A stretch of DNA of 64,000 nt from Phocoena phocoena. Taxonomy: Eukaryota > Chordata > Mammalia > Artiodactyla > Phocoenidae. Below the pieces are notes generated by a model. It saw only the letters and a list, made by a program, of their open reading frames with translations. It was not told the DNA's origin and made no database searches. The position numbers and the translations under genes were made by a program. The stretch is taken from positions 120,843,680 to 120,907,679 of the forward strand of contig NC_089240.1 of the NCBI RefSeq assembly GCF_963924675.1, given 5' to 3'. Of the stretch, positions 45,610-58,454 are shown in pieces (the first letter of the stretch is position 1; every line of letters starts with the position of its first letter).

Positions 45610-46370
45610 TAAAATACTAAAATAAAAACCTCATAGCAAAAGAGAATAGTGACCAAAATCCTAAAACATAAAATTTATGTCTTAATTACACTCCTTAGAA
45701 TGTGTGTAATAGCATTTTTAAGTCTCAGTTTTCATACCAACAAAAGGAAACATGTGGACTCCACAAGCTGAAGTCCCATCCCTTCCCATTTTCGGATTCT
45801 CTTTTTTACCTTAAGGGAATTTCATTTGATTATTTCTAAATACTGCTAGTCCTTTTAGTTAAAACAAAAAATTATAAAGCACATCTACCTGCCACCAGAG
45901 TACATTTTAGTTTCCTGAGTGCATTAAAACTCCTTTGCAAAGAAAATCAGTTACTAATACATTTACTGACATTTTTAGAAGCTAAACCTGAGGTGAAATG
46001 TTAGGCCAGTAGGAGAATGTGTAACATTTGCAAGGAAAAACGTGACTTGATAAGTAAGGTGTTAAAAGCTTAACTCGGAAGGAAACTGCAGAGTATTCTA
46101 AAATTACAGCACTTTCAGACTTTTACCTGGGCCAAATCACTTTTTTCAAAAAAAAAAAAGGTATTAAGGACTTTGCCTTAGATGAAGAAAAACAATACAC
46201 AAGACTGGTAACAAAGGCTAGGCACTCAGTGGGAAGGGAAGATGCTGGGTGACAGCAAGCAAAATAGAAGTATATATGTCTTTGCCAGGAAGTCACCTAG
46301 GCAGAAGGGAATCTCAAAGGACGCAACCTAGGTCCCAAAAGAGGGAACAGACAATTATCAATATCTGATT
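45610..46370. other. Unassigned DNA
   Basis: No repeat or exon recognised. Confidence 0.4.
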
Positions 46371-46376
46371 AGGGGT

Positions 46377-46735
46377 CACCTTAGTCAGCTTAGACTGCCC
46401 TAAGAAAATACTATAGACTCAGTGGCTTAAATAACAAAAATTTATTTTTCACAGTACTGGAGGCTGAATGTCCAAGTTCAGGGTGACAACATGGTCAGAT
46501 TCTAGTGAGAACTCTCTTCCTGGTTTAAAGACGGCCATCTTCCTGCTGTATGCTCATAGGACCTTTCCGTGGTACGTGCGTGTGTAAGGTTACCAATGCT
46601 ATCAGATTAGAACCCCATCCTTATGACCTCATTTAACTTTAATTACCTCCTAAAAATCCTATGTCCACATACAGTCACAATGGGGATTAGGGCTTCAACC
46701 TATGAACTTGAGAACCAAGAATTCAGTCCACAACA
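46377..46735 (-). mobile_element. MLT1-type solo LTR (ERVL-MaLR)
   Basis: Read on the minus strand from TGTTGTGGACTGAATTC. It contains GAAGCCCTAATCCCCATTG, GAGGTAATTAAAGTTAAATG, GACCATGTTG and TAAATTTTTGTTATTTAAGC, and ends near GACTAA. A perfect 5-bp duplication GGGGT flanks it (46372-46376 and 46736-46740), as expected for this class. No internal sequence is present. Confidence 0.85.
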
Positions 46736-46779
46736 GGGGTGTTAGTGAGGAAGAAATGTGTGAAGAGTAACATTCTTCC

Positions 46780-47940
46780 TTCACTTAAGAAATGACTATA
46801 AACCTCAAAGTAATATTTATTGGCTTTGGATCAAGATGATAAACTGAGTACATGCATGTACTGCCCCTACCTTCCAGAATCCCATTTAAATTATAGTAAA
46901 TAAACACACAAGGGAGTAAACATACAACACTGAGGAAAATGAGGGGTAATGAGAGACGATACTTAGAAGATAAAAATTACTCATAAAATTCTGTAAAATA
47001 AAAAAAAAAGTGGATGTCAGCCCACTTATGTGTAGAACAAAGAGGGGGATGTCACAGTCAGAAGACACACGAGGAAAGCTACAATTGGGGTGGGAGCCAA
47101 CCTTCCTAGTATAGCTTTGGAAATGCCACACCTTCCAAGTTGGAAGGTATGCAGGTGGGAGCAAAACAGAAGAGAAGGTGAGTATTTAAAGGGATGTTGA
47201 AAAGAATGGCCTGGAAGAGCTGGCCTTCTTGGAGGGGTTTTGCACACCAGACCACTTGTGGCTTGGTAGGGATCAGGGTGGACCGGTTATTAACTAATTC
47301 TCCAAAGAACAATAAAGCAAAAATCAAGTAGGCTACAATACTTATTAAATGACACAGAACTCTTCCTCTTCAGACAAGGAAGGAACCTATCAGGGAAACA
47401 ATCCATTTTACCAATAAGCAACCTAGGCCTGCATTTTAAAAAAATGATTAACCATCAAGGATAAGCATATATCTGAAGATAAGCATATATTTATATACAT
47501 CAGCAATGTACAAAATGTACAAAACAGAAACATAAAGAGGATTAAACTGAACACTTTACACTGGTGGGAAGAGATATAATTCAAGGAAGAGAAAAGAAGC
47601 AAAAAATCTAATTAGACCCTTCAGATATATCTAGGATGATGACTAGTTTCACCAATAAAATAAGGACAGGATGTTTTATAAAGGCAACTATAAGAGAACA
47701 AATGAGAATTCACGGAAATTAAACATCACCAATTTTTTAAAGTGGAAGTCCTTAAAAGGGATGCTATCAAGAATATCTCTTCAAACTAGAGTAAAATGAC
47801 AAAAAAACTTATTGCAGAAATCTGATTAATAGGAATTCCAGAAAGAAAGAGCAGAGAGGAAGTTACCAAAGGGAAAAAAATTATTCGTAAATAATGATAG
47901 AAATGAGTCTTTAGATTGCACAGATTCACCATATACTAAA
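46780..47940 (+). mobile_element. Ancient L1/HAL1 5' and ORF1 region, probable
   Basis: Sense phrases of an old L1/HAL1 5' half: TGATTAATAGGAATTCCAGA, AAAGAGCAGAGAGGAAGTTA, ATGAGTCTTTAGATTGCACA and CAAACTAGAGTAAAATGAC. No readable ORF remains. Confidence 0.55.
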
Positions 47941-47944
47941 GAGA

Positions 47945-48400
47945 TTGCATTCATTAACTCAACCAGTAATTACTGAGTGCCTACTAAGGGCAGGCCTTCT
48001 CTGGGTGCTGGGAATACAGCAGTGAACAGACAAAGCAGACAAAAGTCCCCCTGTCCTTATGGAACTTACAGTGTAGATGAGGGAGACAACAAAAATAAAT
48101 GAAGAAATAAGTGAAATACATAGTGTGTCAATGATAACTGCTGGAGAAGAAAAGAACAGGAGGTGCTGGGGAAGTTACTCGTAAGGACACATGTGAAGAG
48201 AGACTTGAAGAAACTAAGGGACTGAGTTATACACAAATCTTAAGAACATTCCAGGCAATAGGAACACCAAGTGCTGTTTTGAGGGCCGTGGTGTTGACAT
48301 GATCTGATTTACATTTTATAGAATCCCTCTGGGCTCTCTGACAAGGCAGGAACAGAAATAGGGGGAAAAGGATGAATGAATTCCAGGTGAACACAAGACC
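47945..48400 (-). mobile_element. L2 LINE fragment (antisense)
   Basis: AATTACTGAGTGCCTACTAA, TGGGTGCTGGGAATACAGCA, GTGAACAGACAAAGCAGAC, TTATGGAACTTACAGTGTAG and GAACATTCCAGGCAATAGGA: one of the best-kept L2 pieces here. Confidence 0.85.
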
Positions 48401-48404
48401 CTTC

Positions 48405-49045
48405 TAGTGAAGCAAAAATATCTACCAATTCCTTCACAGAACCATGCTCACAACCACTGCAAAATGAGGTCCGTGGCACCGAAGACTGGCTTTAAAAGTA
48501 CTCTTTCACATTCCCATCTATCAGTGTCTCTTTCTACTGCAGATGGAAACCATCTTATGGCATTTTCTTTATGACACCAAGTGCCCTTTTCCCACATTAA
48601 ACACTATTAAGCAATAATATTATGTTCATTTATAAAACAGATCCAACAAGTCAAATTCTAGGGTCAATAGGCTATATCACTTATCATGACACTGGTATGT
48701 GTAATTAATTTTTGCCTTTTTAAAAAGAAACCATGTGATTCTCAGAGACAGAAAGGTCTTTTCCTAATTAAAATCAATTCCCTGACACTGAAATCAGAAA
48801 TCAACATTTATTTTCAAAGCAGAAGCTATTCTTGAAACAAAGACCTATGTATCTTTTCTCCTCTTGAGAGAATTTTACGTTCAGTGAATCATTAAATCAA
48901 TTCTCATAATTCTTACGAGGCTGAGTAACAACATGAGTTTAGTAAGGTGAATAAGGAAAAGAGAAACAACATCACTTAACTTCATACGGGTTCATTTTAA
49001 GTATATCTCCAAATTCATTGATGTTCTTCCTACAATCACATTTAA
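48405..49045. other. Unassigned DNA
   Basis: No repeat or exon recognised. Confidence 0.4.
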
Positions 49046-49049
49046 ATCA

Positions 49050-49615
49050 CTGTTTTTTATTAAGGTGGAATTAACATAACACAAAATCAGTCATTTCAGG
49101 GTATACAGTTTAGTGGAATTTAGTACATTCACAATTCTGTACAAACACTGCCTCTCTTTAGTTCTAAAAATTTTTCATGACCCCCAAATAAGATTACACC
49201 CAGTGAGCCATCATTTCCCTGACAAAACAACCAATCTGTTTTCTATATCTATGGATTAGCCATTCTGGACATTTCATATAAATAAAATCACATAATATTT
49301 GATCTATTGTGTCTGATTCTTTTCATTTATCACAAATTTTTCAAGATCTATCCAGGCTGTAGCATGAATCTGTACTTTATTCCTTCTTATGCCTATGAAA
49401 TAGTCCTCCACGTGGAAATACATTTTGTTTATCCATTTATCAGTTGATGGACATTTGGGCTGTTTTCACCTTTCGGCTATTGTGAATAGGCTGCTACGAA
49501 CACTCATATACAGGTATTTGTTTGAATATCTGCTTTCATTTCATTTGGGTATAGATCTAGGAACAGAATTACTGAGTCAGGTGGTAATTTCATGTTTAAC
49601 TTTTTGAGGAGCCCA
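49050..49615 (-). mobile_element. Ancient L1 3' region (antisense)
   Basis: ATTAAGGTGGAATTAACATA, CAATCTGTTTTCTATATCTA, GCCATTCTGGACATTTCATA, TTTATCAGTTGATGGACATT, TGGGCTGTTTTCACCTTTCG and TGTGAATAGGCTGCTACGAA are typical antisense L1 ORF2 end and 3'UTR. Confidence 0.85.
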
Positions 49616-49619
49616 TATA

Positions 49620-50675
49620 TTAAATCAGGCAATATGTAAAGCTGTGTAATACATCTAGTTTTCTATATTTATTGTTCAATTTTGTCAATCCCTTAAATGC
49701 AAATTTAGAGCCCAATTTGATATTTTTGGCATCATAATGAAATGACTGAGACACATTACTAAGAAAAAAACTAAGTATGTTGTTTTCTTAATTTTTCAAT
49801 GAACCTATAAAATTCAATTAGCACTTATTATGAAAAGCAAGTTCTCAATAACTAGGAATATGATCAGTCCAAGAAAAGGTAAAACACAACTGCATTGTCA
49901 TTAAAAAACATTTGAAAAAAGGAAGCCTAGGATTGCCTTCATGGCAAAAAGAAGACAGAGAAGCAACTGAAAAAGAAATTTATTATCAAAAAGTAAAAAA
50001 CAGCAACAACCCCCCCCAAAAAAAAAGACCTGTTTTAACATACTTCTGAAGCAGAAAGTAAACCACTACAAACAATAAACACATTTTTAAAAAACACTAT
50101 GGTAACATCTAAAGGAACACAAAATAATATAAAAACTTATTTTCATGTATTAAATTGGCATTGCTTTTTTAATATTAGTACAAATTCTCTTGAGGTAGAA
50201 ATCTTGAATAAGATAATGACAATGGAAAATACTAAAACAGCTCAAGTATTATGTCAAATATAGCACTAGGTTCATATTGTTTTACAGAAAATATTTTTCA
50301 AATTTCAAGATACGGTTAGTTAATATGCTAAATAAACTGTTCCATCATCTACAAAAAGTACGAAAATTCATATCTTTCAAAGCTAGTTTAAGCCTAATAC
50401 CACAACCTTATAGAAACAGTACAAAGAAGAACAGACTAATCATACATACACTGGTTAAAAAACATTTTTAATACCACCTCAGCAAATCAAATCTATTTGT
50501 GTATTAAAGATGAGTAAATTTTTATTCCATTAATAAATGGCTTAAGGTGATGAATCCTATTAATATGTTATATTAATATAATAAATTATATTTTATTCTG
50601 TATATATAAATAGGGAGAATGAGAAAAAGGTTTAAGCTCCTCAGGAGAATCCTAAAAGACATTTGCTTTAGCATC
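49620..50675. other. Unassigned AT-rich DNA
   Basis: No repeat or exon recognised. Confidence 0.4.
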
Positions 50676-50679
50676 TTCA

Positions 50680-50905
50680 CCTACTGCTGCTAATACTGAG
50701 CTTACTATATGTCAATCACTGTAGCAAACATTTTACATTTGTTATTTAATTTAATCCTCCCAATAACGCTATAAAATCGGCACTATCAACACTTCTGTTA
50801 CGAATGAAGACACAGGTTCAGAATGTTGAGTAAATTACCAAAAGTCAGTCAACTAGTAAATGCAGAACTACTCCAAAGGCCATACTGTTAGCCACAGGGC
50901 AACAC
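50680..50905 (-). mobile_element. MIR SINE
   Basis: Full antisense MIR order: TGAGCTTACTATATGTCAAT, TTATTTAATTTAATCCTCCC, GAAGACACAGGTTCAGAATG, AGTCAGTCAACTAGTAAATG and GGCCATACTGTTAGCCAC. Confidence 0.75.
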
Positions 50906-51530
50906 TGTCTTTCTTTCAATGGCAAAGGGTATTTATCTTAATTCAAAAGCCAACATTATTTCCACTGAAATAAAAGACAAGAAATGGTGTCCACTATCAT
51001 AACTATTATTTAACACTAGTCTTAGTGACTTACCCAAGTTATCAGAGAAAGAATAAGTGATTTAACTTTTGGAAAATTGGTGATAATAATTATTTTAAGG
51101 TGATATGATTACCTAACTAGAAAATACGAGAGAGGCAACTACCAAATTTCAAGCATAAGCAACAGAAGATGGATGATTATAAACTAAATACAATAATTCC
51201 CTTACAAATGAGAAAATATAATAGAAATAGATCTTATTCAAAATTGAAAAATGATAAAATAATACTGAAAGTAATATAAATAACAAAGATAATATCTTAA
51301 GAAATCTAAAACATTTTATTGAGAAACTTAAAAGAATTTTCAGAATTCCATCTTCCTGGGTGGAATCACTTGAACCCACGCAGATCAATTTCTCCAAAAG
51401 TAATCAGTACACCTATATTATTTCTAAAACACCACAAATTATTCTGAGTTTTACCTAAAGGTAGATGAATTTTAAAGGTTATGAAAAACAAGAGAAAAAA
51501 TCTTGCACAAGTGATTACTAAAACATATAA
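50906..51530. other. Unassigned AT-rich DNA
   Basis: No repeat or exon recognised. Confidence 0.4.
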
Positions 51531-51534
51531 ATAA

Positions 51535-51905
51535 ACACATGAAAACTAGGGTGGCTGTTCTGGCATAAGTCTAGACACACAGAGCCATGGATTAGAATAT
51601 AAGGTCCAGAGACTCAAGAATATTCATGAATGTATTATATGATAAAAGGCTACTTCAAATAATTATGGAATACAAAATCCAGTATCTGTTTGCAATACAT
51701 TATTGCTATTATTTGTATTTTGAAAACCACACATCAAAATAAATCACAGATGGATTAAACAATTAAAGCAAAAAAACAAGAAACTATTAAAAAAACTATA
51801 TTTAAAGTATTAGAAAATTTAAAGAAATGATATAATCATAGCATGGGACTATCATGCAGATGGGGTATAATAGAATTTTGTAAAATATGATCTCGACTAT
51901 GTCAA
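51535..51905 (+). mobile_element. Ancient L1 ORF2 fragment
   Basis: GACACACAGAGCCATGGATT, ATTATATGATAAAAGGCTAC and AAATCACAGATGGATTAAAC match the late ORF2 part of old L1 in sense. Confidence 0.6.
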
Positions 51906-52019
51906 AATTTAACAGTTTATTATTATCTTTGTTATTTAGATTTACTTCTAAGTGATAGAATTACGAGACCTTTATTTTCAAATTTTCTACAATGAGTGTA
52001 CATTGCTTTTACTTTTTAA

Positions 52020-54890
52020 TTACACTTTCTTGATGTATAGTTTGGATAACATAAAATGCAACCACTTTAAGTGTTCAGTTTGATTAGTATTGACAAATGT
52101 ATATGTAATTATTAAAAAATATTTTCTTTACCCCATAAAGTTACCTCATACTCACATACAGTAAACTCCTCACAAACCTAGACCCAAGAAAATACTAATA
52201 GGCTTTATCTCACTATATTTCTACCTTTCTAAGATTTCATATAAAGGAGATCATATGGAATGAATTTTCTTATTCCTTTTTTTCAGCATGTTTTTGAGAG
52301 CATCCATGTTTCTGCATCAGTAGTTCACTCATTGTTTTTCCCCTGAGTAGTACTCTATTGTAGATTACTTTCCTAAGGCTGCTGTAACAAACTGCGACAA
52401 ACTGGGTGGCTTAAAATAACAGAATTTTTCTGTCTCATAGTTCGGGAAGTAAGAAGTCTCAAACCAACGTGTTGGCAGGGCACTCTAGGGAAAAATCTCT
52501 CCTTGCCTCTTGCTTTTTCTTGGATTGTGACAATGTATCTCTAATCTCTGTCTTCACACGGCCTTCTTCCTTCTGTGTATCACTGTCAAAATTCCCTGTT
52601 CTTAAAAGGATACCAGTCATTAGATTGGGGCTCATCCTAATCCAGTATGACCTCAATTTAACCAGATTATATCTGCAAAGACCCTATTTCCAAATAAAGC
52701 CATACTCAGAGGTTCTGGGTAGATATGAATTTGGGAAGACACTGTTCATCCCAGTACACATGAGCTATGTCATTTATCCATTCCTCAGTTATTTCCAGTG
52801 GCCGGCTATACAGCAAACAGGCTGTGAACATTTGTAGAAAATTTTTGGTGGAAATAATCTCTCAGGTAAATTGCTGGTCATAGGCTAAGTGTATATTTTA
52901 TTTTGTAACAAAATTGGCAAATTATTGTCCAAAGTTGTACCATTACAATTCCTGTGCTTGCTCCACATTCTCAAAGACACTTGGAATTGAGTCTTTCATT
53001 CCTAGCAATTCCAGTGGGTGTGTAGCAGTATCTCACTGCAGTTTTAATTTGCATTTCTCTGGTGATTAATGATATTGAGCAACTTTTAATAGGATTATTG
53101 GTCATTCATGTATGTTCTTTTGCAAATTGCCTCTTCAAAGGTTTTGCCCCCCCCTTTTTTTTTTTTAACTGAGTTTTTGTTTTCTTATTTCTGAGTTGTA
53201 AATGTTCTTTATATACTCTGTAAATAAGATCTTTCTCAGTTACACATATTGAAAATATTTTCTTCCACTCTGCGATTTGACTTTTCATTTTTAAAACTGT
53301 CTCCCAAACAGCAGGTGTTTCAAAGGGTTCCAATTCATCAGTTTTCTCTCTTCTATGACTAACGGGTTTTGTGTCATGTCTAACAACCCTTTGCCTACCT
53401 GAAAGTCAGCAAGATGTTCCCATATTATCTTCCAGAAACTCTGCAATGTTACCTTTTATGTTCAGGTCAGTGATCCATTCTGAGTTCATTTCTGCGTATG
53501 GTGTGAGATAAGGTCAGTGTTTATCTACAGATATACAGTTTCTCCAAAACTATTTGTTGGAACAATAATCCATTGCACATTGCATTACCTTGGTACTTTA
53601 TTCAAAGTCAATTGACTATATACAGTAACTCTTTAGTGAGCTTTGAAATTTGGTAATGTAAGTCTTACAACTTTGTTCTGTTTCTAAATCGTTTTGACAT
53701 CATAGGTCTGTTGCTTTTTCATACATGGCCCAGAATCAGCTTAAAAATTTCTGCCAAAAAAAAAATACCTGGTATTTTTAGTGGGATTATATTAAATCTA
53801 TTTTATCTTTTAGGAAGAACAGACACCTTAATACTGAGTCTTTAAATTCATGAATATCAAATATCTTACCATTAATTGATGACTTCTTAAATTTTTCTCT
53901 GCTAAGTTTATAGTTCTCAGTGTTTAAGTCTTGCATATATTGTGATAAATTTATCCTTAAGTACTTCATGTTTTATTACGTTATTGTGAATGGTATTTAA
54001 ATTTTTCCAATTCATTGTTGCTAGCGTGCAGAACAGCAGTTGATTTTTATATATTCATCCTGTATCCAGAAAACTTGCAAAAATCACTTACCAGCATTAG
54101 TAGTCTTCCTATGTATCCCTTGGTATTTTCAACATTCGTGATCATCTAATATTCAAATGAAGAGAGTTTTGATTCTTCTTTTTTAGGCTGTTTACCTTTT
54201 ATATTTTTTCTTTCACTGTTTGATTTGCTAGGGCCCGTAATGAAATTTTGACTACAAATGGTGAGTACAGATATCCTTTTCTTGTTCCCGATCTTAGGGC
54301 TCAGTTTTTCATCATTAAGTATGATGGAAACAAGATTTTTCTACGATGCCATTTATCAGGTAGAGGAGAAAACGTTCTCTTCTGGTTTTCTGAGTGTTGA
54401 GATAATGTTTCTTCTCTAATCCTCTGTTAATATAGATTATATTGACTGGTTTTCAAATGTTAAACCCATCTTGCATTCCATGTTAAAAAAAATCTACTTG
54501 GTCATGACGTTTTATACTTTCTATACATTGAGGGATTCCCTTTGCCAATTTTTGTAGGCTTTTTTCGTCTATATTTATGATAGATACTGTCTGTAGTTTT
54601 CTCTGGTAATTTCCGTCATATTTTGGTATCAGGACAATGCTGGCTTCCTACTGGGAGCTGAGAAGTGTTCCCTCTTCTATATTTTCTGAAATATTGTAAG
54701 ACTGATATTATTTATTTCTAAAAGTTTTGACAGAATTTGGCAATGAAAATATTTGGGCCTGCAAGTCTTCTTTGTGGAAAATAGTTTCTTATGAACTCAG
54801 TTTCTTAAAATTCAATAAACCAATTCAGATTTTGTGTGTTACTCAAAAATGACTCTTTTTCTTTAGTTTTATCATTTCACTTTAGGCAAA
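52020..54890 (-). mobile_element. Ancient L1, long antisense relic
   Basis: Antisense L1 from the 3' end inwards: CTCATTGTTTTTCCCCTGAG, then (after an LTR) CATTTATCCATTCCTCAGTT, TGCATTTCTCTGGTGATTAA, TTTCTTCCACTCTGCGATTT, GTCAACAATGG-type lost, CTTTTTCATACATGGCCCAG, TATATTCATCCTGTATCCAG, TGGTCATGACGTTTTATACT, TTTTTGTAGGCTTTTTTCGT and TTTTGGTATCAGGACAATGC, i.e. well into the reverse-transcriptase part. Split by an MLT1 LTR at 52359-52758. No ORF is readable. Confidence 0.85.
52359..52758 (-). mobile_element. MLT1-type solo LTR nested in L1
   Basis: Plus-strand order TTTCCTAAGGCTGCTGTAAC, ACAAACTGGGTGGCTTAAAA, CGTGTTGGCAGGGCACTCTA, ACGGCCTTCTTCCTTCTGTG, GGGGCTCATCCTAATCCAGT and CTGCAAAGACCCTATTTCC is an MLT1-family LTR in antisense. 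L1 sequence resumes directly after it. The ends are eroded and no duplication is visible. Confidence 0.8.
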
Positions 54891-54894
54891 GGTA

Positions 54895-55230
54895 TTTAAG
54901 AGTTCTGGCTACATTGTGGGATTTAATTTTCTAATGTCCTGCATTGCAAAGGGCAAGGCCTGGTAAACTTTTCCTATAGAGATGTAAACTAAATGCCCTT
55001 AATCTCTATGACCTGCATTTTACTTAGACCTCCCCATTCATCCTGGGGAGCATCTGCAGTGTCAGCTTGTACACTTGTCTCTCTGGCTTTTAGTTCCTTC
55101 TTTATTTATAGCACGTGGTGTTTGGGGTTTTTTTTCTCTTGCAAGCTAAGCTCTGAAAAGTTTTCTCACATTTTGTCCAGCATGCTTTTTAAATAAAAGG
55201 GTTTCCAAGCATTTTAGCTTAATTCACCAC
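54895..55230. other. Unassigned DNA
   Basis: No clear family; lies between two antisense L1 relics and could be decayed L1. Confidence 0.35.
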
Positions 55231-55234
55231 AATA

Positions 55235-56822
55235 TTGGGACTGGAAGTCCAGATAGAATAATAACAAAAGCCTTTTCAGAATCCACGAAAGAATCCTATG
55301 GGTTTTCTCTTTTTATATGATAATGTAGTGTTTTATATCTAAACATTTCCTAATTTTGAGACATCTCTGAACTACTGGTACAAACACGGATAACAATTTA
55401 TCAATTTTTTAGAACTCTGCTTCTGTTTGCAAATATATTATTGATGATTGGTTCATAATAGTTACAGAAGATAGGCCTATATCTTCCTGTCTTCACATAC
55501 TATTCTCTCTATAGGGTTATCCAACTCTTTTTATAGGGTTATGGTGAACTCGGAATGATTACTTAGCTTTACTGAAATATAGTTCACGCACCATACATGC
55601 AATTCAACTGAATGCTTATTTTAGTATATTCACAAAGTTATGCAGTCATGATCAAAAATAACCTTAGAACATTTTCATAACTCCAAAGAGAAACCCTCAT
55701 TAGCATTGCTCATTAGCAGTCACTCCTCATTCATCAGATTCCACTCTTCCTCCCTCAAGCTCTGGCAACAAACACTCTACTTTCTGTATCTATGGATTTG
55801 CCTATTCCGGACATCTGGACATTTCACATGAATGGAATCAAACAATGCGCGGGGTCTTTTGTTTCTGGCTTCATTCACTTTATGCTAATTGAATCCACGT
55901 TGTAGCAGGTATCAGTACTTCATTCCTTTGTATTGCCAAAAAATACTCCTCTGTATGGATATACCATAATTTCCACTTGATGGATAACTGTGATGCTTTT
56001 ACTGTTTGATTATTACGAACAGTTATTGTGAACATTTATGTATATGTATCTGTGTGGACATATGTTTTATATTTCACTCAGATTCCAATTTCTGTACCTT
56101 GTTGCCAACATTTGTTATTAACTTTTTGATTACAGCCATCCTAGTCAGTGAGAAGTGGTATCTCATTGTGCTTCTGATCTGCATTTCCCTGATGGCTAAT
56201 GCTTTTGAGCATCTTTTCATTTGCTTATTGGCCATTTAAATATATTCTTTGAAGAAATGCCTATTCAGATATTTGCCTGTATTCTCATCAAATTGTCTTT
56301 TTACTATTGAGCTTTAAAAGTTTTTTAAAAATATATATTCTAGATATAAGTCCCTTATCAGATGTATAAATTGCAAATATTTTCTCCCTTTATAGGCTGG
56401 GGTTTCACCTTCATGATGATGTCCTACCGGGAACAAAAGGTTGTATTTTTTATGCCAATTTATCCATTTTTTCTTTTATCACTTGTGCTTTTGATGTCAT
56501 ATCTAATAAACCAACATCTAATCAAAGGTGGCAAATTTTTTGTTTCCCCCAATCCCTGAACATGAAATGTCATACTATTTATTTAGGTCTTCAACAAGTT
56601 ATTTCAACAATGGTTTGTAGTTTTCAGAATATAAGATTTTTACTTCTTTTGTTAAATTCATAAGATTTTATTCTTTTTGATAATCTTATAAACTGCTTTC
56701 TTAATTTCATTTTCAGATTGTTCATTCCATGCGTGCTGAGATGTCACTGAATTTTGTATATTGATCTTGTATCCTGAAATCATTTATCAGCTTTCCCATG
56801 TTTTTTCTTATTCCATATGAAT
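55235..56822 (-). mobile_element. Ancient L1 antisense relics (at least two)
   Basis: 55,235-55,560 shows reverse-transcriptase-region phrases (TCCTATGGGTTTTCTCTTTT, TTGATGATTGGTTCATAATA). At about 55,561 a new copy starts at its 3'UTR end (TTACTGAAATATAGTTCACG, TATTCCGGACATCTGGACAT, ATACCATAATTTCCACTTGA) and runs inwards past TTTTCATTTGCTTATTGGCC and GTTGTATTTTTTATGCCAAT. Confidence 0.8.
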
Positions 56823-57115
56823 TTTATTTATTTTTTAACATCTTTATTGGAGTATAATTGCTTTACAATGGTGTGTTAGTTTCTGCTTTATAACAAAGTG
56901 AATCAGCTATACATATACATATGTCCCCATATCTCTTCCCTCTTGCGTCTCCCTCCCACCCTCCCTATCTCACCCCTCTAGGTGGTCGCCACGCTGATCT
57001 CCCTGTGCTATGCAGCTGCTTCCCACTAGCCATCTATTTTACATTTGGTAGTGTATATATGTCCATGGCACTCTGTCACTTCGTCCCAGCTTACCCTTCC
57101 CCCTCCCCATTTTTT
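56823..57115 (-). mobile_element. L1 3' end, younger type
   Basis: Antisense of the same 3'UTR type as the 37.5-kb copy: TTTTTTAACATCTTTATTGG, GTATAATTGCTTTACAATGG, TGTCCCCATATCTCTTCCCT and CACTTCGTCCCAGCTTACCC. It has inserted into the surrounding old L1. It lacks a stretch near 56,988 (GTGGTCGCCACGCTGATC) that the 58.5-kb copy has. Confidence 0.88.
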
Positions 57116-57116
57116 T

Positions 57117-57950
57117 AATTCACTCTATTTTTAGAGCACTTTCAGGGGTAAAGAAAATTTTCACAGAAAGTCCAGAGTTCCCATATACACCCTCTCTCAT
57201 CCACACCATATTTTCTCCTATTATTAACAGCTAGCATTAGTGTGGTACATTTGTTGAGCCACACAGTTAATAAACTAGCTTTGATATACTATTAACTAAA
57301 GTTCACAGTTTACATTAGAATTTACTCTTTGTGGTGTACCTCATAGCTGCATACGTGCATGCGTATTCCTTAGGATTTTTATACAGAAAAACATGTCATT
57401 TGCAAATAATTTTACGTCTTTCCAATGTGCATGACTTACTTCATTTTCTTGTATAATTACCCTGGCAAGAATCTCCAGTAAAATGTTGAACAGAAGTAGC
57501 TGAAGTGAACCTCCTCTTGTCTCTAAACCTTAGTGAGAAAAGGTACAGTCTCTTCCAATTAAGTATGATGTTAGCTGTGGGTTCTTCACAGAAGCCACTT
57601 ACAGGCTGAGGATGTTCCCTTCTAATGCCACTGAGTTGGCCAAACAGTTTGTTCGGGTTTTTCCGTGCCATCTTGAACGAATTTTTTGGCCAACCCAAAT
57701 AGCTTGTTAAGTGATTTTCTTTTCATGTAGAGGTGTTAAATTTTGTCAACTGCTTTTTCTGCATCTACTGAGATATTCTTGTGGGGTTGGTGCTTTATAT
57801 ATTAAATGATTTACAGATGTTAAACCAAAATTACATTTCTGGGATAAATTCCAGTTGGTCATGGTGTATCCTTTTCACATATTGCTGAATTTGATCTGTG
57901 AGTAGTCTGTATGGTAATGCCACTATGCGAATGTACTACAGGTCTTTTCC
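57117..57950 (-). mobile_element. Ancient L1 antisense relic
   Basis: 57,117-57,340: TTAGAGCACTTTCAGGGGTA, AGAGTTCCCATATACACCCT, AGTGTGGTACATTTGTTGAG, CAGTTTACATTAGAATTTAC. 57,400-57,950: GAATCTCCAGTAAAATGTTG, TCAACTGCTTTTTCTGCATC, CAGTTGGTCATGGTGTATCC (antisense ORF2). Split by a mariner-type MITE. Confidence 0.75.
57633..57700. mobile_element. Mariner-type MITE
   Basis: Near-palindromic element of about 68 bp: left arm GTTGGCCAAACAGTTTGTTC, right arm (reverse complement) GTTGGCCAAAAAATTCGTTC, with a TTTTTCCGTGCCATC centre. A nonautonomous derivative with no transposase. Confidence 0.8.
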
Positions 57951-58019
57951 TACTGTCTATTTATATTATCCTCTCTACTGAGTTGAGAGACTTTTAATTT
58001 TTTCATATCACCTTCTTAA

Positions 58020-58445
58020 TAGAATTACAGATTGGTACAGATGTTTCAGAAAGTAATGTGGCACTAAGAATCAAGGGAATTAAAATTTTTAATATGCTTT
58101 AATCTACTAAATGCATAAGGAATATAATTAATGGAAATTAGCAGATGAATGACAAATATTTCTGTACGTGTATCTTCATTGTAGCACTAATACAAGAGAA
58201 AAATAGAAAGAAACTAAATGTTCAATACATGAATCAATAAACACACTGTAGTCTATTCTTAAGGTATATTATTGTGTGGTCATAAAAAATGTCACATTTT
58301 CAATGATTATTCAAGGAGAAAGGAAAGCTTGTGATACATGTTATGTGAAGCATCAGGGTATAAACTATATAAATGTACATGCTTTTATCTACAACCATAC
58401 ATCAGCTGGGTCACTCTGTCTTTTTAGTGAAAAAAGAAATTCATT
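58020..58445 (+). mobile_element. Ancient L1 3'UTR-like fragment, probable
   Basis: AAACTAAATGTTCAATACAT, GAATCAATAAACACACTGTA and TTATTGTGTGGTCATAAAAA correspond to the AAATGTCCATCAATAGGGGA / GCAGCCATTAAAAA part of old L1 3' ends. Confidence 0.5.
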
Positions 58446-58454
58446 ATTTTTCAT

